DNA of 12,917 nt from an uncultured Oscillospiraceae bacterium (GCA_900756495.1 CAAEKI010000274.1:1-12917); one strand, 5' to 3'; shown: positions 1-7,720, counted from the stretch's first letter. The notes: generated by a model not told the origin, from the letters alone. Numbers and translations are program-made.

Positions 1-229
1 ACCTCTGGTTTTGCGTCCGCTTTCCAGCGGAGCGCCTCAATCCGTGCACGAAAACCGGCACGGCTGCGCAATAACGGGCGCGACCGGCCTCCCCTACTTT
101 TTTCATCTGTTCAGGGGGGCGGCTCCGAGGGGTATTCACGAGACACGCCTCTCCCCCTCTCACCAGGCCGGGGGCTCTCTGGGCAGGCGGCTGTTCCGCT
201 ACTCTTCCTCATCATCGCTGTGGCATATT
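1..229 (-). promoter_or_regulatory. T-box riboswitch leader, tyrosine specifier, cut by window edge
   Basis: This leader RNA senses the charging state of a tRNA and controls transcription of the gene downstream, which lies outside the window. Read on the minus strand, the T-box landmarks occur in the right order. They are the GA/K-turn motif GAGGAAGAGTA (211-201), the AG bulge AGAGAG (180-175), and an apical loop with CTGGTGAG (166-159) closed by a C5/G5 stem. Next comes the specifier region GTGAA-TAC-CCCTC, with UAC at 134-132. AGTAGGGG (98-91) and CCGTTA (77-72) follow, then two hairpins at 63-42 and 31-16. The leader ends in AAAACCAGAGGT (12-1), the first half of the T-box whose usual continuation is GGTACCGCG. 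The antiterminator and terminator lie outside. UAC directly after GAA matches tyrosine T-boxes. Class certainty is high; the tyrosine call is somewhat less certain. Confidence 0.93.
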
Positions 230-235
230 GGCTGA

Positions 236-264
236 ATTATACTGGATCTCAGGGGGTTTGTCAA
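236..264 (-). promoter_or_regulatory. Perfect sigma-A promoter of the T-box transcript
   Basis: On the minus strand a -35 box TTGACA (264-259) and a -10 box TATAAT (241-236) are separated by exactly 17 bp. Both hexamers match the housekeeping consensus at all positions. Transcription should begin near 229, just before the first conserved T-box element. The -35 box starts only three bases after the stop codon of the preceding gene, and no terminator fits between them. Confidence 0.92.
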
Positions 265-267
265 CCG

Positions 268-639
268 TTAATCGGTCCGCCCCTCCAATTCCCTCTGGAT
301 TCGCCTGGGCAAACTGCCCAGCACCAGGGCGTAGGACTGATCGGCCATCCGACGCACAATCTCGTCGGGTACAGAGCCGGTCCACAGGACAGAATTCCAG
401 TGGAGCTTGTTCATATAGTAACCCGGAATCACCTCTCCTGGATACTGCTGCCGAAGAAAATCCCCCTCCCCGGGGTCTAACTTCAATGTGACGAGTGTGC
501 ACGCCCCTTCATCGTTCAGACAGATGGCAGCGTACATCTTTCCACCCACCAGATAGCGGTGCCACTGCCATTCCTCTTTAAAATCATAGACGGTGCCCGG
601 TTTCTCCCGCAGATAACAGTCCAGCCATGGGTATGCCAC
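268..639 (-). CDS. MmcQ/YjbR family protein (GTG start)
   Basis: Encodes 123 residues, a normal length for the small MmcQ/YjbR (DUF419) family. This family has a CyaY-like fold, is often called DNA-binding, and has no settled function. Family-typical stretches are visible: a KMYAAI strand near residue 35, a YPGEVIPGYYMNKLHWNSV block in the middle, and SVPDEI...SYALVLGSLPRR near the C-terminus. The frame stays open upstream into recN, but that part is only a shadow of recN. The start chosen is GTG at 639, preceded by AGGAG at 654-650 with a 10-nt spacer and lying 16 nt after the recN stop. It is the last gene of the nusB-recN cluster. No terminator follows it; its stop codon almost touches the next promoter. 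Confidence 0.85.
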   Translation of the reverse strand: MAYPWLDCYLREKPGTVYDFKEEWQWHRYLVGGKMYAAICLNDEGACTLVTLKLDPGEGDFLRQQYPGEVIPGYYMNKLHWNSVLWTGSVPDEIVRRMADQSYALVLGSLPRRIQRELEGRTD

Positions 640-655
640 GCTGTGCCATCTCCTT

Positions 656-2344
656 TTATTGTCTCTTATATGACTCTGCCGCATCCAGCAATTCCCCGGC
701 GCTCTCCAAGGCGGCAGGGGTAATGTGCGCACCAGCGGCCAGACGGGCCAGTTCCTGTTGGCGGCGGGGACGGTCCAGCGCCTCCACAGCTGTAAAGGTT
801 CTCCCTTTACGTACTCCCTTCTCAACAGAAAAGTGGACATCAGCCATAGCGGCAATCTGCGGCAGATGGGTGACACAGAGTACTTGCTTACGTGCCGCCA
901 CGTCAGCCATCTTTTCAGCGACCTTCTGGGCTGCCCGGCCGGATACACCGGTGTCAACCTCGTCAAAAACCAAGGTCGTTACCAGCTCGTTTTCAGCCAG
1001 TACATTTTTAAGCGCCAGCATAATCCGCGCCAGCTCTCCCCCTGAGGCGATTTTCTGGATGGGCTTGGGATCTTCTCCCACATTGGCTGACATCAAGAAC
1101 TGCACCTGATCCATCCCTGTGAGATCCAGGCCTTCGTCTCCCTCCTTCTCTGAAAAATCCACCAGGAAACGGACCTTCGGCATATCCAGCTGCTGCAGTT
1201 CCGCCTGTATCCGGGTCTCCAAAGCCCTGGCTGCATCGTGCCGTTTTTCCGAAAGGAGTACCGCCTTCTCCTTTGCCTCGCGCAGAGCCGCCGCATATAC
1301 GTCCTCCAGGCGGGCGAGGGTATCGTCGGCAAACCGAATCTGGTCCAGTTCTGCGCGGCATTTCTCCAGATAAGAGAGCATATCCTCCACAGAATCGCCA
1401 TACTTCTTTCGGAGACGGTAAATGACATCCAGGCGTCCTTCGATTTCGTCCAGCTCACCGGGCTCAAAATCAAAGCTCTCCCGCAGATCACGCACCTGAT
1501 CGGCCAGATCGTCGGCGGCACAGCGCAACTCGACAAGCTGTTCCAGCAGCGAAGCCGCCTGAGCGCTCATTGAGGCAGCTCCCTCAAGCGCGCGCTCCGC
1601 TTCAGACAGCAGTGCTGCCGCGCCGGCGCTGTCATCATCTCCGGAGATTGCACGGTGAGTCTCCTCCACGGCCTCAATCAGCCTGCCGGCATTGCGCAGG
1701 AGCTTCCGCCGTTCCGTGAGCGTCTCATCTTCTCCGGGCTGAAGATTTGCCCGCTCCAGTTCCGAAATTTGATAATGCAGGGCGTCTATACGCCGGGCCT
1801 TCTCCGCTTCATCCATCCGCAGAGCCGACATCTCGCGCCGGATCTCCCCCAAGGTTCCATAGGCGGACTGGTAGTCAGATAGCTGCTCCCCCAGTGCGCC
1901 AAAACTGTCCAGATAGCTCAAGTGGCAGCTCTCATCCAAAAGCTGCTGTCCGTCATGCTGACCGTGAATATTGAGTATCTGGCGCCCCAGCTCCCGGAGC
2001 TGAGAGACAGTGAGCAGCCGCCCGTTCAGGCGGCATACATTCTTGCCGTCAGACTGGATCTCCCGCTGAATCAGCAAATTACCGTCCTCGTCGGGGGCTA
2101 TTCCATTTTCGGCAAACCACGGGAGGTCGGGCAGTGCGGTAAAATTTGCCTCCACACGGGCCGACTTGGCCCCGGTACGGATAATTTCCCGGCTGGTACG
2201 GCCGCCGACGACTGCGCCAATGGCGTCCACCACGATGGATTTGCCGGCGCCGGTCTCGCCGGTGAGCGCATTGAAGCCGGCGCCGAACTGAATGTCCGCC
2301 GATTCAATAACCGCAATATTTTCAATATGGAGCAGAGAGAGCAT
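656..2344 (-). CDS. recN: DNA repair protein RecN
   Basis: RecN is an SMC-like ATPase acting early in double-strand break repair. The 562 residues match the family's usual length. Walker A GETGAGKS lies at residues 29-36, right after the typical opening HIENIAVIE. The ABC signature SGGE is at 434-437, Walker B LVFDEVD has its acidic pair at about 461-462, and the switch histidine is in VTHLPQ near 493. The middle (about 150-380) is rich in Glu, Leu and Arg heptad-like sequence, as expected for the coiled-coil arms. The ATG is preceded by GGGGG seven bases upstream and lies 19 nt after argR. The argR-recN adjacency is a well-known conserved pair in Firmicutes. Confidence 0.97.
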   Translation of the reverse strand: MLSLLHIENIAVIESADIQFGAGFNALTGETGAGKSIVVDAIGAVVGGRTSREIIRTGAKSARVEANFTALPDLPWFAENGIAPDEDGNLLIQREIQSDGKNVCRLNGRLLTVSQLRELGRQILNIHGQHDGQQLLDESCHLSYLDSFGALGEQLSDYQSAYGTLGEIRREMSALRMDEAEKARRIDALHYQISELERANLQPGEDETLTERRKLLRNAGRLIEAVEETHRAISGDDDSAGAAALLSEAERALEGAASMSAQAASLLEQLVELRCAADDLADQVRDLRESFDFEPGELDEIEGRLDVIYRLRKKYGDSVEDMLSYLEKCRAELDQIRFADDTLARLEDVYAAALREAKEKAVLLSEKRHDAARALETRIQAELQQLDMPKVRFLVDFSEKEGDEGLDLTGMDQVQFLMSANVGEDPKPIQKIASGGELARIMLALKNVLAENELVTTLVFDEVDTGVSGRAAQKVAEKMADVAARKQVLCVTHLPQIAAMADVHFSVEKGVRKGRTFTAVEALDRPRRQQELARLAAGAHITPAALESAGELLDAAESYKRQ

Positions 2345-2363
2345 AGCAAATCCCCCGTATCTC

Positions 2364-2816
2364 CTATTTCAGCATCTTGTGGATTTCGTCGCAAAAAGCC
2401 ACTGCCGCCTCGTTGGTGCGCATAATGAGTATGGCGGTGTCATCTCCGGCCAAGCTGCCCACCATATCGGGAATATCCATGCCGTCCAGAGCGGCACAGG
2501 CCGCAGAGGCCAGACCAGGCATTGTTTTAATCACTACAATGTTTTGGGCCAGATCAAAAGAAGTAACACCCTCTTTAAAGATGGTACGAAGCCTGCCGGC
2601 AAAGTTGAGGGAAGTCTTACGCTCACTGACAGCATATTTATAGACGCCATATCCCGTCAGTTCCTTTACCAGATGGAGCTCCTTGATATCTCGAGAGATT
2701 GTCGCCTGAGTGGACTGTACTCCACGGACCCTCAATTCGGACAGAAGCTGATCCTGGGTCTCTACATCCTTTTCGCCAATAATGCGTAAAATCTCCTGCT
2801 GCCGCTTTGACTTCAT
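2364..2816 (-). CDS. argR: Arginine repressor ArgR/AhrC
   Basis: A 150-residue hexameric transcription regulator that senses L-arginine and controls arginine synthesis and breakdown genes. The N-terminal winged helix-turn-helix (about 1-70) carries the typical TQATISRDIKEL recognition segment, with SRD at 41-43. The C-terminal oligomerisation and arginine-binding domain has GSLAGDDTAIL, with the ligand-contacting GDD at about 124-126. Length and ends are standard. The start follows the nadK stop by three bases, with GGAG eight bases upstream. Its targets cannot be read from this window, though a possible operator at the head of this same cluster is discussed in the findings. Confidence 0.97.
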   Translation of the reverse strand: MKSKRQQEILRIIGEKDVETQDQLLSELRVRGVQSTQATISRDIKELHLVKELTGYGVYKYAVSERKTSLNFAGRLRTIFKEGVTSFDLAQNIVVIKTMPGLASAACAALDGMDIPDMVGSLAGDDTAILIMRTNEAAVAFCDEIHKMLK

Positions 2817-2819
2817 GAG

Positions 2820-3683
2820 CTATACTCCCCCTAGCTTATGGTTGATAATTTCATAAAAGCTTCGGTTCGTCAGACGGACCAGTCTGGTGACAGAGGAGGA
2901 ACGCTTCAGTTCCACCTGATCCCCGCCGTTCAGCTTGAAGGCCTTGCCACCATCTACAGACAGATAAGCTGTCTTCCGGGCCATTTTCCCCATTTTTACC
3001 ATTACCGTCCGGTCCTTTCCAAGTACCATGGAACGCGCTCCCAATACATGGGCACATATCGGGGTAATGATGATGCTCTCCGAGGTGGGCTCTACGATCG
3101 GGCCACCTGCCGCCATGGAGTAAGCCGTGGATCCGGTAGGCGTACTGATGATCATCCCGTCGCCTGAAAAGTTGTTGACCAGCACTCTGTCTCCATAGAC
3201 CTCCAAATCAATGATGCGGGCCACCGCCCCCTTAGTAATAGCGGCATCATTGAGGGCAATCCCAGAATAGACGGTCCGGCTCTCTCTCCGCACGACCACA
3301 TCCAGCATCATACGGTTTTCAATGGAGTATCTGTTTGTCGCCACTTTAGACAGCAGAGAAAGCTCGCTCAGTTCCAACTCTGCCATAAAGCCCATGCTTC
3401 CCAAGTTGACGCCTAGAATCGGAACATGGTGGAGATTGGCATCCTTGGCTGCATGAAGAATGGTGCCGTCTCCTCCAAAACAGACCAGCATGTCGGCGCT
3501 GCGCAGCTCATCCTGCGTATCCCGAAAGTCGAGGTGCTTTGGGAGCTCCACGCTCCCGCCCTCTATTGGGAAGGGCAGACAGAATACCGTATCCACACCT
3601 ACATGTTTCAAAATGCGGTCGGCCGACTGGGCCGCCTTCAGTCCCCGATCCCGGTAAGGATTGGGACTAAGTACCACTTTCAC
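2820..3683 (-). CDS. nadK: NAD kinase (GTG start)
   Basis: Phosphorylates NAD to NADP in the cytoplasm. With the GTG start at 3683 the protein has 287 residues, normal for bacterial NAD kinases. Visible motifs are GGDGT at 70-74, the ND form of the NE/D motif at 145-146, GDG at 174-176 and TPTGSTAYS at 181-189. An ATG 48 bases further upstream is in frame but would add 16 residues without family character and overlap tlyA more deeply. The GTG has GGAGG ten bases upstream and opens as VKVVLSPNP, as expected. GTG overlaps the tlyA stop as GTGA, suggesting coupled translation. B. subtilis lacks this gene at the equivalent place between tlyA and argR. Confidence 0.95.
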   Translation of the reverse strand: MKVVLSPNPYRDRGLKAAQSADRILKHVGVDTVFCLPFPIEGGSVELPKHLDFRDTQDELRSADMLVCFGGDGTILHAAKDANLHHVPILGVNLGSMGFMAELELSELSLLSKVATNRYSIENRMMLDVVVRRESRTVYSGIALNDAAITKGAVARIIDLEVYGDRVLVNNFSGDGMIISTPTGSTAYSMAAGGPIVEPTSESIIITPICAHVLGARSMVLGKDRTVMVKMGKMARKTAYLSVDGGKAFKLNGGDQVELKRSSSVTRLVRLTNRSFYEIINHKLGGV

Positions 3684-4489
3684 TGTCCGTTTCCCTCCAA
3701 TGTCCCGTGGGACTGTTCTACCAAAGCCCACAAATCGCCGCTCCAGGATAATCCGGCCCCTGCCGACAGATACCCCAGATACTCAATATTGCCCTCCGGG
3801 CCCCTGATTGGCGAGAAAGTAAGCCCTTTGACAGAAAAATCTGACTGCTCAGCATACCTCAAAAAATGCTCCAGCACCTCCAGGTGGACAGCGGGATCCC
3901 GGACCACGCCCTTCTTCCCCACCTTCTCCCGCCCTGCTTCGAACTGGGGCTTGACCAGACAGACGGCCTCGCCGTCTGTTCTCAGCAGACGGCGGAGCGC
4001 CGGCAAAATGAGCTTTAGGGAAATAAAGGAGACGTCCACACTGGCAAAATTCAGCTCATCGGGGATCTGATCATGGGTCAAATACCGGGCATTGGTGCGC
4101 TCCAGGCAGACCACACGGGGGTCACTGCGCAGGCTCCAGGCCAGCTGCCCATAGCCTACATCCACAGCATAGACCTTGGCAGCCCCGTTCTGCAGCATAC
4201 AGTCGGTAAAGCCGCCGGTCGAAGCGCCGATATCGGCACAGACCGCTCCATTCAATGCAATGGGGAAACTTGCCATTGCCTTTTCCAGCTTTAGTCCCCC
4301 ACGGCTCACATAGCGCAGGGGCTGACCGCGAAGTTCGATCTGCGCGTCCTCCGCCGTGGGAGCGCCGGCCTTGTCAACCTTCCGGCCGGAGACATAGACT
4401 TGGCCTGCCATAATAACCGCCTGCGCACGCTGCCGGCTGTCAGCCAGTCCACGCTCACACAGCAGGATGTCCAAGCGCTTTTTCGCCAT
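3680..4489 (-). CDS. tlyA: TlyA family 16S/23S rRNA 2'-O-methyltransferase
   Basis: A SAM-dependent ribose methyltransferase of the TlyA/hemolysin-A family (YqxC in B. subtilis); mycobacterial TlyA modifies C1409 of 16S and C1920 of 23S rRNA. The protein has 269 residues. An S4 RNA-binding domain occupies about 1-60 (KKRLDILLCERGL). The Rossmann methyltransferase domain begins at SRGGLKLEKA and has SAM-binding DIGASTGGFTD at 86-96. The K-D-K-E tetrad is apparent as K67, D152, K180 and E236. The start is ATG 4489, with GGAGGT nine bases upstream; a 30-residue in-frame extension is rejected as a dxs shadow. It overlaps the 3' end of dxs by 35 nt. Whether it modifies one or both subunits cannot be told. 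Confidence 0.93.
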   Translation of the reverse strand: MAKKRLDILLCERGLADSRQRAQAVIMAGQVYVSGRKVDKAGAPTAEDAQIELRGQPLRYVSRGGLKLEKAMASFPIALNGAVCADIGASTGGFTDCMLQNGAAKVYAVDVGYGQLAWSLRSDPRVVCLERTNARYLTHDQIPDELNFASVDVSFISLKLILPALRRLLRTDGEAVCLVKPQFEAGREKVGKKGVVRDPAVHLEVLEHFLRYAEQSDFSVKGLTFSPIRGPEGNIEYLGYLSAGAGLSWSGDLWALVEQSHGTLEGNGQ

Positions 4490-6326
4490 ATTTACAGACC
4501 TCCAACGCTTTTTTGCACAGGCTCTCGCCGTCCAGACCACACAATTTGAAGAGCTGGTGAACAGTTCCCTGGGTGACAAAGCCCTCTCCGGTACCGCACA
4601 GTGCCAGTCCGCGAACTGTCACTCCCTCTGCCAGCAGACCGGAGGCAATCCTGGTCCCTACAGGGTTCCCATAGGACTCCTCAGCAGCCAGCAGGCGGCC
4701 TGTCTTTCGGACCGACCGACAGACAGGCTCCAGATCAATTGGAGCAATACAATTCAGCTTGACAACTTCTGCCTCCAAGCCATATTGGGACAGAAGGTCA
4801 GCACAGGCCAGCAGCTGATTGATCAGAATGCCATAGCCCACCAGCGTGATATCCCGGCCTGCGCGCAGTACGGCAGTCTTTGATGAACTCGAATTTTCGG
4901 TATAGGCGCCCTCTCCCCCCCTGGGATAACGGACGGCCACAGGCCCTCTCATCTGATAAATTGCGTACTCCAGCATGGAGCACAGTTCGGAATAGCTGGA
5001 GGGGCACAGGATCTGCATACCGGGCACTGTAGAGAGAAAGGCGGCATCAAAGACGCCATGGTGAGTCTCGCCATCCTCTCCTACCAGACCGGCCCGATCA
5101 ACCGCCAGAACCACATGGAGTTTCTGAATCGCTATATCATGAATCAGCATATCATAAGAGCGCTGCAGGAAGGAAGCATATACGGCAAAGACAGGGAGCA
5201 TCCCCTGCTTTGCCATACCGGCCGCCATGGCGGCGGCGTGCCCCTCGGCAATCCCCACGTCAAAAAAGCGGGATGGAAACTTCTGGGCAAACGTTCCCAG
5301 TCCGGTCCCGTCCTGCATGGCTGCGGTAATGGCGCAGATGCGCCGGTCCCCCAGTGCCAGGCTGCAAAGTTTGGCCCCAAATTCAGCGGAAAAATTATGG
5401 GAGGAGGGGTGGACAGGCTCCCCTGTCTCCACGCAGAACCGCCCCACTCCATGAAAGCGGTCTGGGTTGCGTTCTGCCGGGAGATAGCCTTTTCCCTTTA
5501 CAGTCCTGATGTGGAGCAGAACTGGGACCTTTAGCTCTTTGGCATACCGGAGAAGCTTGGTCAGGCCGCCCACGTCGTGGCCGTCCACCGGCCCCAGATA
5601 GGTAAAGCCCATATCTTCAAACAGGCTGCAGGGCAAGAGGGTCTCTTTGATAGCAGTTTTAATCTTATGTGTTACCTTATAAATTCTGCCGCCCAGGGGG
5701 AGGACGCTCATCAGCTTGCGGTATCCCTTTTTGAACTGCAGATACTGGGGCTTAAGACGCTGATGGGCCAGATGCTGCGCCACGCCGCCTACACTGCGGG
5801 TGATAGACATTCCATTATCATTGAGAATGACGATCAGCGGCTCACCGCTGTTGCCTGCGTCGGACAGCCCCTCGTAGGCCAGTCCCCCGGACAGTGCTCC
5901 ATCCCCCAACAGCGCCAAGACATGATAATCTTCTTTCTGTAAAGTCCTTGCCCTTGCCATGCCGAGAGCGACTGAGACAGAATTCGATGCGTGGCCGGCA
6001 ATAAAGGCATCACTGGCACTCTCACCCGGCTTGGGAAAGCCGGATATGCCGCCAAAGGTACGCAGGGTATCCATGGCTGCCCCGCGGCCGGTGAGAATTT
6101 TATGGGTATAGCACTGATGCCCCACATCAAAAACGAGCCGGTCACGTCCCGTATCAAAAACACGGTGGACCGCTACTGTAATCTCCACCGCCCCCAGATT
6201 GGAGGCCAGGTGTCCTCCCGTTCGAGAAACGGTATCAATCATGCGGGCGCGAAGGAGTGCACAGAGTTCTTGGGCCTCTCCATCTGTGATGTGCTTGCAG
6301 TCAATGGCTTCTTCCAGTGTCAGAAT
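4455..6326 (-). CDS. dxs: 1-deoxy-D-xylulose-5-phosphate synthase, non-canonical start
   Basis: The thiamine-dependent enzyme that joins pyruvate and glyceraldehyde 3-phosphate in the first step of the MEP isoprenoid pathway. From the first ATG (6242) the protein would have 595 residues and open at MIDTVSRTGGHLASNLG, which is normally about 30 residues inside the family. In-frame codons upstream read TLEEAIDC...LCALLRARMIDTV, resembling the usual N-terminal helices. That segment contains no ATG, GTG or TTG. ATT at 6326 or CTG at 6323, 7 and 10 bases after GGGGGG (6339-6334), would give 623 or 622 residues, the normal size. Counting from ATT, the catalytic-site histidine in TGGH is residue 39, the TPP motif runs from GDG (141-143) to NDN (169-171), and a DVGIAEGHA segment lies in the pyrimidine domain. 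The exact start is uncertain. Confidence 0.93.
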   Translation of the reverse strand: MLTLEEAIDCKHITDGEAQELCALLRARMIDTVSRTGGHLASNLGAVEITVAVHRVFDTGRDRLVFDVGHQCYTHKILTGRGAAMDTLRTFGGISGFPKPGESASDAFIAGHASNSVSVALGMARARTLQKEDYHVLALLGDGALSGGLAYEGLSDAGNSGEPLIVILNDNGMSITRSVGGVAQHLAHQRLKPQYLQFKKGYRKLMSVLPLGGRIYKVTHKIKTAIKETLLPCSLFEDMGFTYLGPVDGHDVGGLTKLLRYAKELKVPVLLHIRTVKGKGYLPAERNPDRFHGVGRFCVETGEPVHPSSHNFSAEFGAKLCSLALGDRRICAITAAMQDGTGLGTFAQKFPSRFFDVGIAEGHAAAMAAGMAKQGMLPVFAVYASFLQRSYDMLIHDIAIQKLHVVLAVDRAGLVGEDGETHHGVFDAAFLSTVPGMQILCPSSYSELCSMLEYAIYQMRGPVAVRYPRGGEGAYTENSSSSKTAVLRAGRDITLVGYGILINQLLACADLLSQYGLEAEVVKLNCIAPIDLEPVCRSVRKTGRLLAAEESYGNPVGTRIASGLLAEGVTVRGLALCGTGEGFVTQGTVHQLFKLCGLDGESLCKKALEVCKYGEKALGHPAV

Positions 6327-6345
6327 GATAACACCCCCCAGGTGG

Positions 6346-6807
6346 TCATGCGAAACGCCAAGCTCCGATTAGCCCCACAGCAACGCCGAGGATCCCTCCC
6401 ATAAGCACCTGAAAAGGGGTATGCCCCAGCAGTTCTTTCAGCTCTTTTCCAAATATCTCGGGCTTCATTTCCTTCCAGTGCGTCATGATATAATTCAGGA
6501 TTCGCGCCTGCTCACCTGCGGCTTTTCGGACATGAGAGGCATCGTACATCACGACAATAGCAACCACAGCGGCAATGGCAAACAGAGGAGATGACCATCC
6601 ATACATATACCCCACAGAGGAGGCGCAGGTACAGACAAAAGAGGAGTGGGAACTGGGCATCCCGCCGCTGCTCCAAATATACCGCCAGTCAAACTTACGC
6701 TTGCTGATCAGCACCACCACGAACTTCAGCACTTGGGCCAGCGCCCAGGAGAAGATAGACAGATTCAGTATCAGGTTGCCGGTAAAGAAATCCACCACGT
6801 TTCTCAT
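6346..6807 (-). CDS. Divergent PAP2 family (DUF212/YuiD-like) membrane protein
   Basis: A 153-residue integral membrane protein of the divergent PAP2 family, distantly related to PAP2 phosphatases and vanadium haloperoxidases. Conserved blocks are GGMPSSHSS at 48-56, YDASHVRKAAGEQA at 88-101 and LLGHTPFQVLMGG from 126. Hydrophobic stretches lie at about 12-34, 57-87 and 134-150. The start is ATG 6807 with AAGGAG eight bases upstream; an in-frame 31-residue extension is a shadow of ispA. The activity is not established. A phosphatase acting on a prenyl diphosphate is an inference from the fold and from its place between ispA and dxs. The B. subtilis cluster has no gene here. Confidence 0.9.
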   Translation of the reverse strand: MRNVVDFFTGNLILNLSIFSWALAQVLKFVVVLISKRKFDWRYIWSSGGMPSSHSSFVCTCASSVGYMYGWSSPLFAIAAVVAIVVMYDASHVRKAAGEQARILNYIMTHWKEMKPEIFGKELKELLGHTPFQVLMGGILGVAVGLIGAWRFA

Positions 6808-6835
6808 GCCAAAGTCTCCTTTGTCGTCAGTCGAT

Positions 6836-7720
6836 TCAGTTGCCGCGCCCAGCCAGTTTATCGGCCAGCGCACAGAGAAAGCCGGGCGCCTCAAAGACAC
6901 CTGTCAGAGCAGCCTTCGCCGCCTTTGTGTGTTCATGTACCAAAGCTTCACAGGCCTCAATGCCCAACAGGGCTACATAGGTCCGCTTGCCGTTGGCAGC
7001 GTCGGAGCCCACTGGCTTGCCCAGGACCTCGGTCGAAGAAGTGGCGTCCAAAATATCATCCCGGATTTGGAAGGCAAGTCCCAGCGCGGCGGCATATCTC
7101 CGGGCCGCCTCCCAGCGGGAATCTGTCCGGCCTGTGCCTCCCGCCAAGAGCCCCAGCAGACAAGCTCCCTCCAGCAGTGCGGCAGTCTTCCGGTCATGGA
7201 TGGCGGCCAGATCCTCCAGGGTCAAATCGGCCCCCGATCCAGCCATATCCAGCTGCTGCCCGCCGCACATGCCGTAGGCGCCAGCGGCCGCAGCCAGCAC
7301 AGCGCACCCCTCGGCGCGGCACCAAGCGGGCAAATCAGCCCCTGCGATGCGGGCAAAAGCCGCGGACTGCAGGGCATCTCCGGCCAAAGTTGCAGTACAC
7401 TCGCCAAAGACCTTGTGACAGGTGGGCTTTCCCCGGCGCAAATCGTCGTTATCCATACAGGGCAGGTCATCGTGAATCAAAGAATAGGTGTGAAGCATTT
7501 CTACTCCACAGGCAAAGTCCAGAGCTGGCTCCGCCCTGCCGCAGACCGCTTTGCAGAATTGGAGCGTCAAAATAGGCCGGATGCGCTTTCCGCCGGCCAG
7601 GAGGCTGTACCGCATAGCATTCAACAGCTCCCGCTGAGGCAACTCCTCGGTAAAGCAGCCCGCCAGAGCCTCCTCCGTCATCCTGCGGCAGCGATCGTAC
7701 TCGGCGCCGAAATCCACCAT
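6836..7720 (-). CDS. ispA: Farnesyl diphosphate synthase
   Basis: A short-chain polyprenyl synthase that condenses DMAPP and IPP to geranyl and farnesyl diphosphate, precursors of undecaprenyl lipids and quinones. At 294 residues it matches bacterial IspA. The first Asp-rich motif, DDLPCMDNDD, begins at residue 84 and has the two-residue insertion of the bacterial type. The upstream residues YSLIH match E. coli IspA and favour a C15 product. GGQQLDM lies at about 153-159 and the second motif DDILD at 221-225. The start overlaps the xseB stop as TAATG, with GGAGG seven bases upstream. Chain length is inferred from motif residues only. Confidence 0.95.
   Translation of the reverse strand: MVDFGAEYDRCRRMTEEALAGCFTEELPQRELLNAMRYSLLAGGKRIRPILTLQFCKAVCGRAEPALDFACGVEMLHTYSLIHDDLPCMDNDDLRRGKPTCHKVFGECTATLAGDALQSAAFARIAGADLPAWCRAEGCAVLAAAAGAYGMCGGQQLDMAGSGADLTLEDLAAIHDRKTAALLEGACLLGLLAGGTGRTDSRWEAARRYAAALGLAFQIRDDILDATSSTEVLGKPVGSDAANGKRTYVALLGIEACEALVHEHTKAAKAALTGVFEAPGFLCALADKLAGRGN

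Noticed and set aside
1..215. Minus-strand frame from ATG 215 (or 212) open to the window edge, and a plus-strand frame at 11-235
   Set aside because: Both lie over the T-box leader, have no family character, and the bases are explained by conserved RNA motifs.
640..966. In-frame upstream extension of the MmcQ-family gene
   Set aside because: It overlaps recN coding sequence; the translated part looks like a frame shadow, and a good ribosome site with GTG exists at 639.
3684..3731. Upstream ATG start for nadK
   Set aside because: It would add 16 residues without family character and overlap tlyA by about 50 bases; GTG at 3683 has a better site and the GTGA overlap.
3426..4070. Plus-strand open frame of 214 codons opposite nadK and tlyA
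   Set aside because: Antisense shadow of two genes with intact motifs.
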